DNA of 6,640 nt from Peptococcaceae bacterium UBA7185 (lineage in GTDB: Bacteria > Bacillota > Peptococcia > Peptococcales > Peptococcaceae), in the NCBI GenBank assembly GCA_002491065.1, contig DKVF01000007.1:1-6640 (forward strand), given 5' to 3'. A program made the position numbers and the translations under genes. Shown in pieces: positions 1 through 5,763 of this stretch. The notes below the pieces were generated by a model. That model did not search any database and had not been told where the DNA came from. It was given only the letters and a program-made list of their open reading frames with translations. How positions within the stretch are numbered: the stretch's first letter is position 1; each line of letters begins with the position of its first letter.

Positions 1-24
1 GTCCAGGATTCTGGGTACATATCA
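1..24. repeat. Truncated copy of the GTACATATCA palindromic repeat
   Basis: The first 24 bases end in GGGTACATATCA. They match one arm of the complete palindromic element at 4839-4889: both have TCCAG, six variable bases, then GGGTACATATCA. The other arm would lie before the window. It is therefore a third member of the same repeat family, cut by the window edge. No reading frame is associated with it. Confidence 0.6.
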
Positions 25-67
25 TTTATGGTTCAACAAAAAAGGCCGTTTTTAACTTCCCTTTTCC

Positions 68-146
68 CTATGTAACGTTTTGTTACGCAGAGGCAATGCG
101 CCAGGTTGGATACTACCGCAGTGGCAGAGCGCTGCCTTACACATAG
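68..146. other. Fold-rich non-coding segment between repeat and nifJ terminator
   Basis: The segment is bounded by CTATGT (68-73) and ACATAG (141-146), which are complementary. Inside are GTAAC/GTTAC (72-76/82-86), TGCG/CGCA (97-100/117-120) and GGCAG/CTGCC (123-127/132-136). One fold is a closing stem with several small hairpins; the 72-76 stem competes with the closing stem for two bases. No known RNA family is recognised. It could be a small structured RNA, a decayed mobile-element end, or chance pairing. Confidence 0.25.
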
Positions 147-148
147 CA

Positions 149-183
149 AAACTGCGCAGAGCTTTTTACACTCTGCGCAGTTT
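149..183 (-). terminator. Rho-independent terminator of nifJ
   Basis: A perfect 13-bp stem (149-161 with 171-183, core CTGCGCAGAG) encloses a 9-base loop. It starts 40 bases after the nifJ stop codon. The stem base is A3/T3, so each strand leaves the hairpin into a short T run: TTTTGC on the minus strand and TTTCATTT on the plus strand. The U tract is short, but stem strength and position make termination of the nifJ transcript the natural reading. It may work in both directions. Confidence 0.75.
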
Positions 184-222
184 CATTTAGAGAATCGTAT
201 ATTGTTTCCTCATGAAAACAGT

Positions 223-3200
223 TTACTGTTTGTTTACCATTTCCACATAGGTCTGATATCTGGCTATGCTGTCCTCTTTCGCCTGTTCAAACAGTGCTTC
301 TGCCTGTTCTGGGAACAGTTTTGCCAGAGAGGTGTACCGTGTTTCGGTGTTGATAAAGTCACGGAATAAATCGGAATTTGGCTCTTTGGAATCCAGAATG
401 AATGGATTTTTGCCTTGAGCTTTCAACTCTGGGTTGTATCTCCATAAGTGCCAGTAACCGCATTCCACTGCCTTCTTCATCTGGTTCATCGGGTTGCTCA
501 GGCCGCCCTTGATGCCATGATTGATGCAAGTTGCATAGGCAATAATCAGAGATGGACCGTCATATGCTTCTGCTTCTGTGATGGCTTTAATTGCCTGATT
601 CATATTGGCGCCCAGTGCAATCTGCGCTACGTACACATTGCCATAGGCTGTATTCATCATACCCAGGTCTTTTTTCTTGGAGCGTTTCCCGCTGGCAGCA
701 AATTTTGCAATTGCCGCAGTCGGAGTTGCTTTGGAAGCCTGACCGCCAGTATTGGAATAAACCTCGGTATCAAATACTAATACGTTTACATTTTCACCGG
801 AAGCCAGCACATGGTCCAGACCGCCATAACCGATATCATAAGCCCAGCCGTCGCCGCCAAAGATCCACTGAGAACGTTTAATCAGATGATCCTCATATAC
901 CTTGATGGCCTGCAGAGCCGGAGCCTGCGCATCCTGCAGCAGAGGCAGCAATGTATCGGTGGCTTTCTTGCTCGTTTCATAGTTGTCTTTGTTGTCTAAC
1001 CACAGCTGGATTGCTTCTTTTGCTTCTGCCGGGATATCAGCTTCTAAAGCTTCGGCCATCAGCACAGCCAGTTTTTCACGGCACTGCTGATGAGCTTTCA
1101 GCATACCCAGACCAAATTCTGCATTATTTTCAAACAGAGAGTTTGCCCAAGCCGGACCTCTGCCCTGTTCGTTGGTGCAATATGGCATGCATGGTGCAGA
1201 CGCGCCCCAGATAGAAGAGCACCCTGTCGCATTGGCAATGACCATATGATCCCCAAACAGCTGGGTTACCAGTTTGGCGTAAGGAGTTTCCCCACAGCCG
1301 GCGCACGCACCGGAGAATTCCAATAACGGCTGACGGAACTGGGAGCCTTTCACTGTTGTGACATTGACCAAATCAGCTTTGTTGGAAATCTTATGGGTTG
1401 CATAGTTCCAATTTGCCCGCTGTTCTTTGACTGCTTCTTCTACATCCTGGAATACAAGCGCTTTTTCTTTTGCCGGACATACGCTCACGCAGCTGCCGCA
1501 GCCGGTACAATCCATCGGGCTTACCTGAATGCGGAAGGTCATGCCTTCAAATTCTTTCCCGTTAGCCTTAATGGTTGCCATACCTTCCGGTTTGTTGGCT
1601 TCTTCTTCTGCGTTCAGCACAAATGGACGCACGCAGGCGTGTGGACATACATAGGAGCACTGGTTGCACTGAATGCAGTTTTCAGGTTTCCACTGCGGTA
1701 CATCAATGGCAATCATACGTTTTTCATAACGGGAAGTACCCATCGGGAAGGAGCCGTCTTCACGACCGCTGAAACTGCTGACTGGCAGTTTGTCGCCCTG
1801 CTGAGCATTCATCGGGTTTACAACCTCTTTGATGAATGCCGGTGTAGCAGGACAGCCGCCCTTCACAGCAGCTTCATCGGCAGCATTGGCCCAGGAAGCC
1901 GGTACTTCTACTTTATGCAGTGTTTCTACAGCTTTATCTACTGCAGCATAGTTCATGTTTACTACATCGTCGCCCTTTTTGCCGTAGGTCTTTTTAATGG
2001 CCGCCTTCAACAGCTCTGTTGCTTTTTCAAAAGGAATGACATTGGTCAGTTTGAAAAATGCAGTCTGGGTTACCATGTTGATTCTGTTTTTCAGACCAAC
2101 TTCTTTTGCCACCTTTACAGCGTCGATGGTGTAGAACTGAATGTTATTTTCAGCAATATATTTTTTCATTTTCGCAGGCAGTTCTTCTTCCAGCTCTGCC
2201 GCATTCCATGGGCAGTTCAGAAGGAAGGTGCCGCCTGGTTTCAGGCCTTCTAATACTTCATACTGATTGACATAGCTTGTTTTATGGCAAGCAATATAGT
2301 CAGCCTGGTCAATTAAATAGGTGGAACGAATCTTGGAATGACCAAAACGCAAATGGGATATGGTGACGCCGCCGGACTTTTTGGAGTCGTAGGCAAAATA
2401 CCCCTGGGCATACATATCGGTATTGTCCCCGATAATTTTAATGGCATCTTTATTGGCGCCGACAGTACCATCGGAGCCGTAACCCCAGAATTTGCAGCTG
2501 ATTGTGCCTTCCGGTGCAGTCACCACAGGTGCGCCTACCGGCAGACTCAAATTGGTTACATCGTCTACAATCCCAACGGTAAAACCATTTTTCGGTGCTT
2601 CCGCAGCCAGATTTTCATATACGGCAATGAGCTGAGCCGGTGTGACATCCTTAGAGCCTAAACCGTAACGGCCGCCAATAATCATCGGACGCTCTGCCAT
2701 ATCATAATATACATTGCGCACATCTTCATATAATGGTTCGCCTACAGCGCCCGGTTCTTTTGTACGGTCTAATACAGAAATCCGTTTTACGGTAGCAGGC
2801 ATTGCTGCTAAGAAATGTTTTGCAGAGAACGGACGGTACAATCTTACCTTCAAAAGACCAACCTTCTGCCCCTGTGCATTCAGATAGTCTACAACCTCTT
2901 CCAGAGCTTCACATACAGAACCCATAGCAATGACTACATTTTCTGCATCTGCGGCACCGTAATAGTTAAAGGGCTTGTAATCTCTCCCTGTCAACTTGGA
3001 GATTTCGCCCATATATTCTTCTACCACGTCTACTACATCTGTGTAGTACACATTGCCTGCTTCTCTGGCCTGGAAGAAAATATCGGGATTCTGTGCAGTC
3101 CCTTTTACTCTCGGATTCATTGGATTCAAGCTGCGTTTGCGGAAATCCTCCACTGCATCCATATCTACTAATTTTGCCAGATCATCATAATCCAGCACTT

Positions 3201-3753
3201 CGATTTTTTGAATTTCATGGGAAGTACGGAACCCATCAAAGAAATGAATAAACGGTACCCGCGCCTTTAATGTTGCCAAATGGGCAACTGCCCCCAAATC
3301 CATTGCTTCCTGTACACTGCTGGAAGCCAACATTGCAAAACCGGTCTGTCGGCAAGCCATCACATCGGACTGATCGCCGAAAATAGACAATGCATGGGTA
3401 GCTATCGTTCTGGCAGTTACATGAAATACGCACGGCAAAAATTCACCGGCAATTTTATACATGGTCGGCAGCATTAACAGCAAGCCCTGTGACGCTGTAT
3501 AGGTGGAAGTAAAAGCACCGCCGGACAAGGATCCGTGGATCGCACCTGCCGCGCCAGCCTCCGATTGCATTTCGACAACTTTAACCTGTTGTCCAAAAAT
3601 ATTTTTTCTTCCTTGCGCACTCCATTCGTCAATCAACTCTGCCATTGTAGACGACGGAGTAATTGGATAGATTGCCGCAACATCAGTAAATGCATAGGAA
3701 ACATGCGCTGCTGCTGCATTGCCATCCATTGTTTTCATAGTTTTGCCTGCCAT
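223..3753 (-). CDS. nifJ: Pyruvate:ferredoxin (flavodoxin) oxidoreductase, single-chain
   Basis: This 1176-residue cytoplasmic enzyme oxidises pyruvate with CoA to acetyl-CoA and CO2 and passes electrons to ferredoxin or flavodoxin. The N-terminal pyruvate domain has YPITPSS (29-35) with the substrate-binding Thr32, Glu65 in the position that contacts TPP, and Arg115 in VTARTIATHALS. The ferredoxin-like domain carries two CxxCxxCxxxC motifs (Cys693/696/699/703 and Cys749/752/755/759). The third cluster uses CAGCG (Cys817, Cys820), Cys845 and Cys1076, with the spacing of the Desulfovibrio africanus enzyme. The TPP/Mg motif is GDGWAYDIG (about 967-975) with NTGGQ near 1001. All domains are intact and length is normal. 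I start at the ATG at 3753 because GGGAGGAG lies 5 bases upstream; the in-frame TTG at 3768 would overlap that site. It is monocistronic, with its own promoter and terminator. Confidence 0.98.
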   Translation of the reverse strand: MAGKTMKTMDGNAAAAHVSYAFTDVAAIYPITPSSTMAELIDEWSAQGRKNIFGQQVKVVEMQSEAGAAGAIHGSLSGGAFTSTYTASQGLLLMLPTMYKIAGEFLPCVFHVTARTIATHALSIFGDQSDVMACRQTGFAMLASSSVQEAMDLGAVAHLATLKARVPFIHFFDGFRTSHEIQKIEVLDYDDLAKLVDMDAVEDFRKRSLNPMNPRVKGTAQNPDIFFQAREAGNVYYTDVVDVVEEYMGEISKLTGRDYKPFNYYGAADAENVVIAMGSVCEALEEVVDYLNAQGQKVGLLKVRLYRPFSAKHFLAAMPATVKRISVLDRTKEPGAVGEPLYEDVRNVYYDMAERPMIIGGRYGLGSKDVTPAQLIAVYENLAAEAPKNGFTVGIVDDVTNLSLPVGAPVVTAPEGTISCKFWGYGSDGTVGANKDAIKIIGDNTDMYAQGYFAYDSKKSGGVTISHLRFGHSKIRSTYLIDQADYIACHKTSYVNQYEVLEGLKPGGTFLLNCPWNAAELEEELPAKMKKYIAENNIQFYTIDAVKVAKEVGLKNRINMVTQTAFFKLTNVIPFEKATELLKAAIKKTYGKKGDDVVNMNYAAVDKAVETLHKVEVPASWANAADEAAVKGGCPATPAFIKEVVNPMNAQQGDKLPVSSFSGREDGSFPMGTSRYEKRMIAIDVPQWKPENCIQCNQCSYVCPHACVRPFVLNAEEEANKPEGMATIKANGKEFEGMTFRIQVSPMDCTGCGSCVSVCPAKEKALVFQDVEEAVKEQRANWNYATHKISNKADLVNVTTVKGSQFRQPLLEFSGACAGCGETPYAKLVTQLFGDHMVIANATGCSSIWGASAPCMPYCTNEQGRGPAWANSLFENNAEFGLGMLKAHQQCREKLAVLMAEALEADIPAEAKEAIQLWLDNKDNYETSKKATDTLLPLLQDAQAPALQAIKVYEDHLIKRSQWIFGGDGWAYDIGYGGLDHVLASGENVNVLVFDTEVYSNTGGQASKATPTAAIAKFAASGKRSKKKDLGMMNTAYGNVYVAQIALGANMNQAIKAITEAEAYDGPSLIIAYATCINHGIKGGLSNPMNQMKKAVECGYWHLWRYNPELKAQGKNPFILDSKEPNSDLFRDFINTETRYTSLAKLFPEQAEALFEQAKEDSIARYQTYVEMVNKQ

Positions 3754-3758
3754 GAATA

Positions 3759-3766
3759 CTCCTCCC
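3759..3766 (-). promoter_or_regulatory. nifJ ribosome binding site (decides the start)
   Basis: On the minus strand GGGAGGAG precedes the ATG at 3753 with a 5-base gap. It is a near-perfect Shine-Dalgarno sequence. It excludes the upstream in-frame TTG (3766-3768), whose codons lie within the site. Confidence 0.85.
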
Positions 3767-3792
3767 AATCCTTAAGAAAAATTAAATGTGAA

Positions 3793-3814
3793 TGAACAAT
3801 CATTATATTGTTCA
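3793..3814. promoter_or_regulatory. Candidate operator: TGAACAAT-N6-ATTGTTCA
   Basis: This is a perfect 8-bp inverted repeat with a 6-base spacer, between the predicted nifJ start site (about 3823) and the nifJ ribosome binding site. Its position in the initially transcribed region suits a repressor roadblock or a leader hairpin. Half-sites point outward (ACAAT..ATTGT), opposite to a Rex site, so I do not name a regulator. Confidence 0.45.
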
Positions 3815-3829
3815 TCAAATTTGATATTT

Positions 3830-3858
3830 ATTCTATCATATATGTGTCATTTTCACAA
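3830..3858 (-). promoter_or_regulatory. Predicted nifJ promoter (sigma-70/A type)
   Basis: On the minus strand TTGTGA (3853-3858) and TAGAAT (3830-3835) are separated by exactly 17 bases. A run of seven A on that strand lies just upstream (3861-3867 are T on the plus strand) and could act as an UP element. Transcription would start near 3823, giving a leader of about 70 bases. The -35 box is also a TTCACAA half-site read on the plus strand, so a regulator bound there would compete with polymerase. Confidence 0.55.
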
Positions 3859-3879
3859 CATTTTTTTAAGAATTATACA

Positions 3880-3911
3880 TTGCACAACAAAAAATATTTT
3901 AGTATTATAAT
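3880..3911 (+). promoter_or_regulatory. Predicted promoter of the siroheme reductase gene
   Basis: TTGCAC (3880-3885) and TATTAT (3903-3908) have a 17-base spacer; TATAAT (3906-3911) overlaps as an alternative -10 with a 20-base spacer. The start site would be near 3915, giving a leader of about 105 bases. A second AT-rich segment nearer the gene (3991-4002) has no well-spaced -35. The nifJ promoter lies about 25 bp away in the opposite direction. Confidence 0.45.
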
Positions 3912-3932
3912 AATAGCATTTGCAGCTTATTT

Positions 3933-3955
3933 CACAATGAACGTGCTTCGTTGTG
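3933..3955 (+). promoter_or_regulatory. Hairpin/dyad in the siroheme reductase leader
   Basis: CACAATGAA (3933-3941) pairs with TTCGTTGTG (3947-3955) through nine pairs, one of them a T-G pair, around loop CGTGC. It sits about 20 bases after the predicted start site and has no T tract, so it is not a terminator. It could be an operator (CACAA/TTGTG half-sites) or a 5' RNA stem. Confidence 0.35.
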
Positions 3956-4021
3956 TCTGACGCATTCGCTCATTTTATTGTTTCTTAAACCTAGTATATA
4001 AATTTAAAGGAGTGTTCTTTC

Positions 4022-4690
4022 ATGATTCAAGAAACAGCCCGCACAGGTATTGTGCAAAAGGACAAAGAAACTGTAGCCTTAATCCCTGAGATTAAATTCG
4101 GGATGATGACACCGGATGATTTGGAAAAAATCGCCGCAGTTTCCCGCAAATATGAAATCCCAGTGCTGAAAATAACCTCTGCACAGCGCATCGCCCTGGT
4201 AGGCGTAAAACCGGAGAATGTGGAAAAAGTCTGGGAGGAATTGGGGATGGAGCCCGGTCATGGCCTGGGTACCGGCTTAAACTACATCAAGGCCTGTCCC
4301 GGCGAAGCTGCCTGCCGCTTAGGGCAGCGGGATTCTCTGGGAATGGCAGAACGTATTTATGACGCTGTAAAGCCTCTGGGCATCGAGTCAAAAATTAAAT
4401 TTGGCGTTTCCGGCTGTCCTCTGGCCTGCAGCGAAGGCATTATCCGCGATGTGGGTATTTTCGGCAAGCGCGCGACAGGCTGGACAGTGCAAATCGGCGG
4501 CAACTCCGGTCTCAATGCTCGTCTAGGTGAGGTGCTGGCAAAAGACTTGGATGATGATCAGCTCATCGACGTTGTGGTCAAACTGATGACCTACTATAAA
4601 GAAAACATGAAGACCAAAGAAAGAATGTATCGCTTCGTACCTCGTATGGGCGGCATTGACGCCATCAAAGAAGCACTGGGCCTGGAATAA
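4022..4690 (+). CDS. Small siroheme/[4Fe-4S] nitrite-sulfite reductase family protein
   Basis: The 222-residue cytoplasmic protein has one ferredoxin-like half domain (about 15-75, with ITSAQR at 51-56) and one siroheme half domain (about 82-215). The siroheme/[4Fe-4S] signature is complete: CPGEAAC (Cys92, Cys98; C-x5-C) and CPLAC (Cys132, Cys136; C-x3-C). KIKFGVSG supplies Lys124 and Lys126 and the first motif is followed by Arg99, at positions that bind the anionic substrate in sulfite reductases. Length matches the small monomeric 'assimilatory-type' sulfite reductase of Desulfovibrio (about 218 residues), half the size of CysI. Family members may reduce sulfite or nitrite; substrate here is unknown. 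AAAGGAG lies 9 bases before the ATG. It is divergent from nifJ, whose product makes reduced ferredoxin, a possible electron source. No siroheme synthesis or flavoprotein gene is adjacent. No clear terminator follows. Confidence 0.88.
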   Translation: MIQETARTGIVQKDKETVALIPEIKFGMMTPDDLEKIAAVSRKYEIPVLKITSAQRIALVGVKPENVEKVWEELGMEPGHGLGTGLNYIKACPGEAACRLGQRDSLGMAERIYDAVKPLGIESKIKFGVSGCPLACSEGIIRDVGIFGKRATGWTVQIGGNSGLNARLGEVLAKDLDDDQLIDVVVKLMTYYKENMKTKERMYRFVPRMGGIDAIKEALGLE

Positions 4691-4838
4691 AACTTTTATC
4701 CTGACGCCCGCGGATATGGATGATACCGTTTGCATCATTCGCGCAATTTTAATTTTTCCAACAAAAAAGGTATCCATTCAAGGCAATGTCATTAAGTTAA
4801 GAAATTTGCGCAGTTTGAAAAAAGTACCCACCCCATTA
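4691..4838. other. Intergenic stretch without a supported gene
   Basis: Nothing here reads as a gene. ATGGATGATACC (4716-4727) and GGTATCCAT (4769-4777) are complementary apart from one bulged base but are 41 bases apart. GCGCAA and TTGCGC also recur as a loose inverted pair (4741-4746 and 4807-4812). No stem followed by a T run was found, so where the reductase transcript ends is unclear; the palindrome at 4839-4889 could help stop or stabilise it. Confidence 0.4.
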
Positions 4839-4889
4839 TGATATGTACCCTCTTTGCTGGACAAAATCCAGTAAGGAGGGTACATATCA
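4839..4889 (+). repeat. 51-bp palindromic repeat, complete copy
   Basis: The element begins TGATATGTACCC and ends GGGTACATATCA. All 23 bases of the left arm (4839-4861) pair with 4867-4889 around loop CAAAA; only T4853/G4875 and G4856/T4872 are not Watson-Crick, and both are G-U in plus-strand RNA. The TG...CA ends and lack of an interior suggest two transposon terminal repeats joined back to back, or a REP-like element. No T tract follows, so it is not a classic terminator. Relatives lie at 1-24 and about 5490-5545. Confidence 0.75.
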
Positions 4890-5058
4890 CAGTCCTAACA
4901 GACTGAGAGGGCGTTCCCAAAGGAAGCAGTGGCAAATATACAACAAAAAATTCACAAACGCTTTATTTTTACAAATTAGGGAAGTATACTTCCTGTTTCT
5001 ATACTGATTTTTAAAGTAAAATGAGACTGCACCAAAAAACTAAGAGAGGGATAGGATT
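4890..5058 (+). other. Upstream region of the DUF6809-like gene
   Basis: There is no coding frame. CAGTC/GACTG (4890-4894/4900-4904) and GGGCGTTCCC (4909-4918) give small hairpins just after the palindromic repeat. The next 120 bases are AT-rich and must hold the promoter of the gene at 5059. Possible -10 boxes are TATACT (5000-5005) and TAAAAT (5017-5022), but neither has a convincing -35. The ribosome binding site is GAGAGGG (5044-5050), 8 bases before the ATG. Confidence 0.4.
4980..4993. promoter_or_regulatory. Candidate operator: perfect palindrome GGAAGTATACTTCC
   Basis: This 14-bp palindrome has no spacer and lies 66 bases before the ATG at 5059, just upstream of the possible -10 boxes at 5000 and 5017. 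That is a typical position for a dimeric repressor or activator. No regulator gene is adjacent, so the binding protein is unknown. Confidence 0.4.
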
Positions 5059-5352
5059 ATGGGAAAAGTATTACAGGATTTATCTGCAGGAAGGTTGATT
5101 CCTTATGAGATGGAAAAAAGTGAGCGTTACAAAAATGCACGCATACAAATGCGCGAAAAGGAGGACGCACTGGAAGAGAAGCTAAACAAATTTGACAAGG
5201 CATTGGTGAGAGAACTGCGCGAATTGTTGGATGCCTATACGGATTTGTTTACCATTGAACAGGAAGAAGATTTTTCTAACGGCTTCAAGATCGGCGTTCG
5301 TATGATGTGCGAAGTCTTTGGCGAAGAGTATGGGGAGGAGGATATGGAGTAA
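5059..5352 (+). CDS. DUF6809-like small acidic helical protein
   Basis: The 97-residue protein has no signal peptide or membrane segment and is probably cytoplasmic. It begins MGKVLQDLSAGRLIP. A charged helix with likely coiled-coil character follows (about 18-65: many Glu, Lys and Arg with a leucine repeat). It closes with DFSNGFKIGVRMMCEVFGEE (71-90) and an acidic tail. The short N-terminal LxDL..G.L.P box, central Glu/Lys helix and C-terminal F..GFk.G.rmm.E.f motif are what I recall of DUF6809 proteins in Clostridia and relatives, which have no established function. Length is typical. GAGAGGG is 8 bases before the ATG. It stands alone, with a perfect palindrome upstream and a long structured 3' region downstream. 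The family assignment is from memory of its pattern. Confidence 0.75.
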   Translation: MGKVLQDLSAGRLIPYEMEKSERYKNARIQMREKEDALEEKLNKFDKALVRELRELLDAYTDLFTIEQEEDFSNGFKIGVRMMCEVFGEEYGEEDME

Positions 5353-5357
5353 AAAAG

Positions 5358-5415
5358 CGCCCTTTTGTTTAACGAATATTTTTCTTCTGTTATCAAAGAA
5401 AAATAGAAAAGAGCG
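5358..5415 (+). other. AT-rich imperfect hairpin after the DUF6809-like gene
   Basis: ATTTTTCTT (5378-5386) pairs perfectly with AAGAAAAAT (5396-5404). Outside it, CGC.CTTTT (5358-5366) can pair with AAAAG.GCG (5407-5415). No T tract follows the stem, so it is a poor terminator. The segment also contains a possible promoter, TTGTTT (5365-5370), 17 bases, TGTTAT (5388-5393). Its last five bases, GAGCG, are also needed for the next fold, so the two structures compete. Confidence 0.35.
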
Positions 5416-5456
5416 TAGCCGTGACGTGTGCTAACACGCCGGTAAACGGTTCGCTC
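5411..5456 (+). ncRNA. Candidate structured RNA element (stem, internal loop, stem)
   Basis: The plus strand folds well. GAGCG pairs with CGCTC (5411-5415/5452-5456). After a bulged U5416, AGCCGU (5417-5422) pairs with ACGGUU (5446-5451). An asymmetric internal loop (GA, 5423-5424, against CCGGUAA, 5439-5445) follows, then CGUGU/ACACG (5425-5429/5434-5438) capped by GCUA. The arrangement resembles an aptamer or protein-binding RNA more than a terminator. I do not recognise a named family. It may belong to the 3' region of the DUF6809-like mRNA or to a separate small RNA ending at about 5570. Confidence 0.4.
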
Positions 5457-5474
5457 CCCTCAAAATTGTTTGGC

Positions 5475-5570
5475 AGACAACCCACCTCACTTTGCTATGT
5501 ACCCCTTTACTGAACGAAAATCCAGCAAAAAGGTACATAGCAAGGGATGGCGGGTTGTCTTTTTATTTCG
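5475..5570 (+). terminator. Very long hairpin terminator containing a palindromic repeat
   Basis: AGACAACCC (5475-5483) pairs with GGGTTGTCT (5552-5560), and TTTTTATTT follows directly, as in a Rho-independent terminator on the plus strand. Between these arms lies a second stem, CTTTGCTATGTACC (5490-5503) with GGTACATAGCAAGG (5532-5545), which is a copy of the repeat seen at 4839-4889. It looks like a terminator whose loop has been expanded by a palindromic element. It would end transcripts from the DUF6809-like gene or a small RNA. Confidence 0.65.
5490..5545 (-). repeat. Palindromic repeat, diverged second copy
   Basis: Read on the minus strand it has ATGTACC, TTTGCTGGA, CAGTAA and GGGTACAT in the same order as the complete copy at 4839-4889. 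The G-T pair between GCTG and CAGT is also kept, which fixes its orientation as minus. The outer ends differ: TTGCTATGTACC replaces TGATATGTACC. Shared core with different ends suggests an old family member, or two subfamilies. Confidence 0.65.
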
Positions 5571-5584
5571 GACCAAAATCCTTC

Positions 5585-5644
5585 TTATTTATATAGCAAG
5601 GCGATACAATTTACATCCAGAACTAACAAGGTAATCAATTCCAT
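5585..5644 (-). CDS. Possible 19-residue hydrophobic peptide
   Basis: The minus-strand frame reads MELITLLVLDVNCIALLYK and ends in TAA. AGGAG lies 4 bases before the ATG, slightly close but usable. The peptide is almost entirely hydrophobic with one central Asp and could be one short membrane helix. Upstream on the same strand TCCCT/GGGGA (loop GCATGC, 5664-5679) can form a hairpin, and TAGAAT at about 5707-5712 is a possible -10. Small hydrophobic peptides near structured RNA are typical of type I toxins, but I cannot place it in a known toxin family and found no clear antisense RNA. A chance frame is quite possible. Confidence 0.25.
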   Translation of the reverse strand: MELITLLVLDVNCIALLYK

Positions 5645-5763
5645 CTTGCTCCTATTATCACCTTCCCCGCATGCAGGGATACCGTTTTAGCTGCCGTTCA
5701 TCCATATTCTATCATGTAGTTTTTTATTTCATAATTTTTTCTAAAACAAGTTCTATCTGTAGA
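5645..5763. other. AT-rich gap downstream of the recombinase-like gene
   Basis: This stretch follows the stop codon of the minus-strand recombinase-like gene. It is A/T-rich on the minus strand (about 5712-5755) and contains the possible promoter and leader of the 19-residue peptide. No GC-rich stem with a T run was found, so no terminator for the recombinase-like gene can be named here. Confidence 0.35.

Noticed and set aside
97..141. tRNA-like string (GGCAGAGCGCTGCCTTAC, reminiscent of a D-arm to anticodon region)
   Set aside because: There is no acceptor stem, no T-arm GGTTCGAATCC and no anticodon loop in the right place. The match is a short resemblance only.
1393..2253. 286-codon plus-strand open frame
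   Set aside because: It lies wholly antisense to the conserved ferredoxin-like part of nifJ, is rich in Phe, Cys and His, and matches no family; it is a shadow of nifJ codon usage.
3236..3477. Small frames on both strands within nifJ
   Set aside because: Both overlap conserved nifJ codons and lack a ribosome binding site or recognisable protein pattern.
3841..3858. Full Rex or CRP operator over the nifJ -35
   Set aside because: Only one half-site (TTCACAA) is good. The opposing TGTG is one base off the Rex spacing and the CRP match is incomplete, so I list it only as a candidate for shared control.
4523..4777. 84-codon minus-strand frame over the end of the siroheme reductase gene
   Set aside because: Most of it is antisense to conserved siroheme-domain codons, and its product resembles no family. 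It has no convincing ribosome binding site.
4839..4889. Rho-independent terminator of the siroheme reductase gene
   Set aside because: The stem is excellent, but no T run follows on either strand and it is about 150 bases from the stop codon; its sequence is that of a repeat family.
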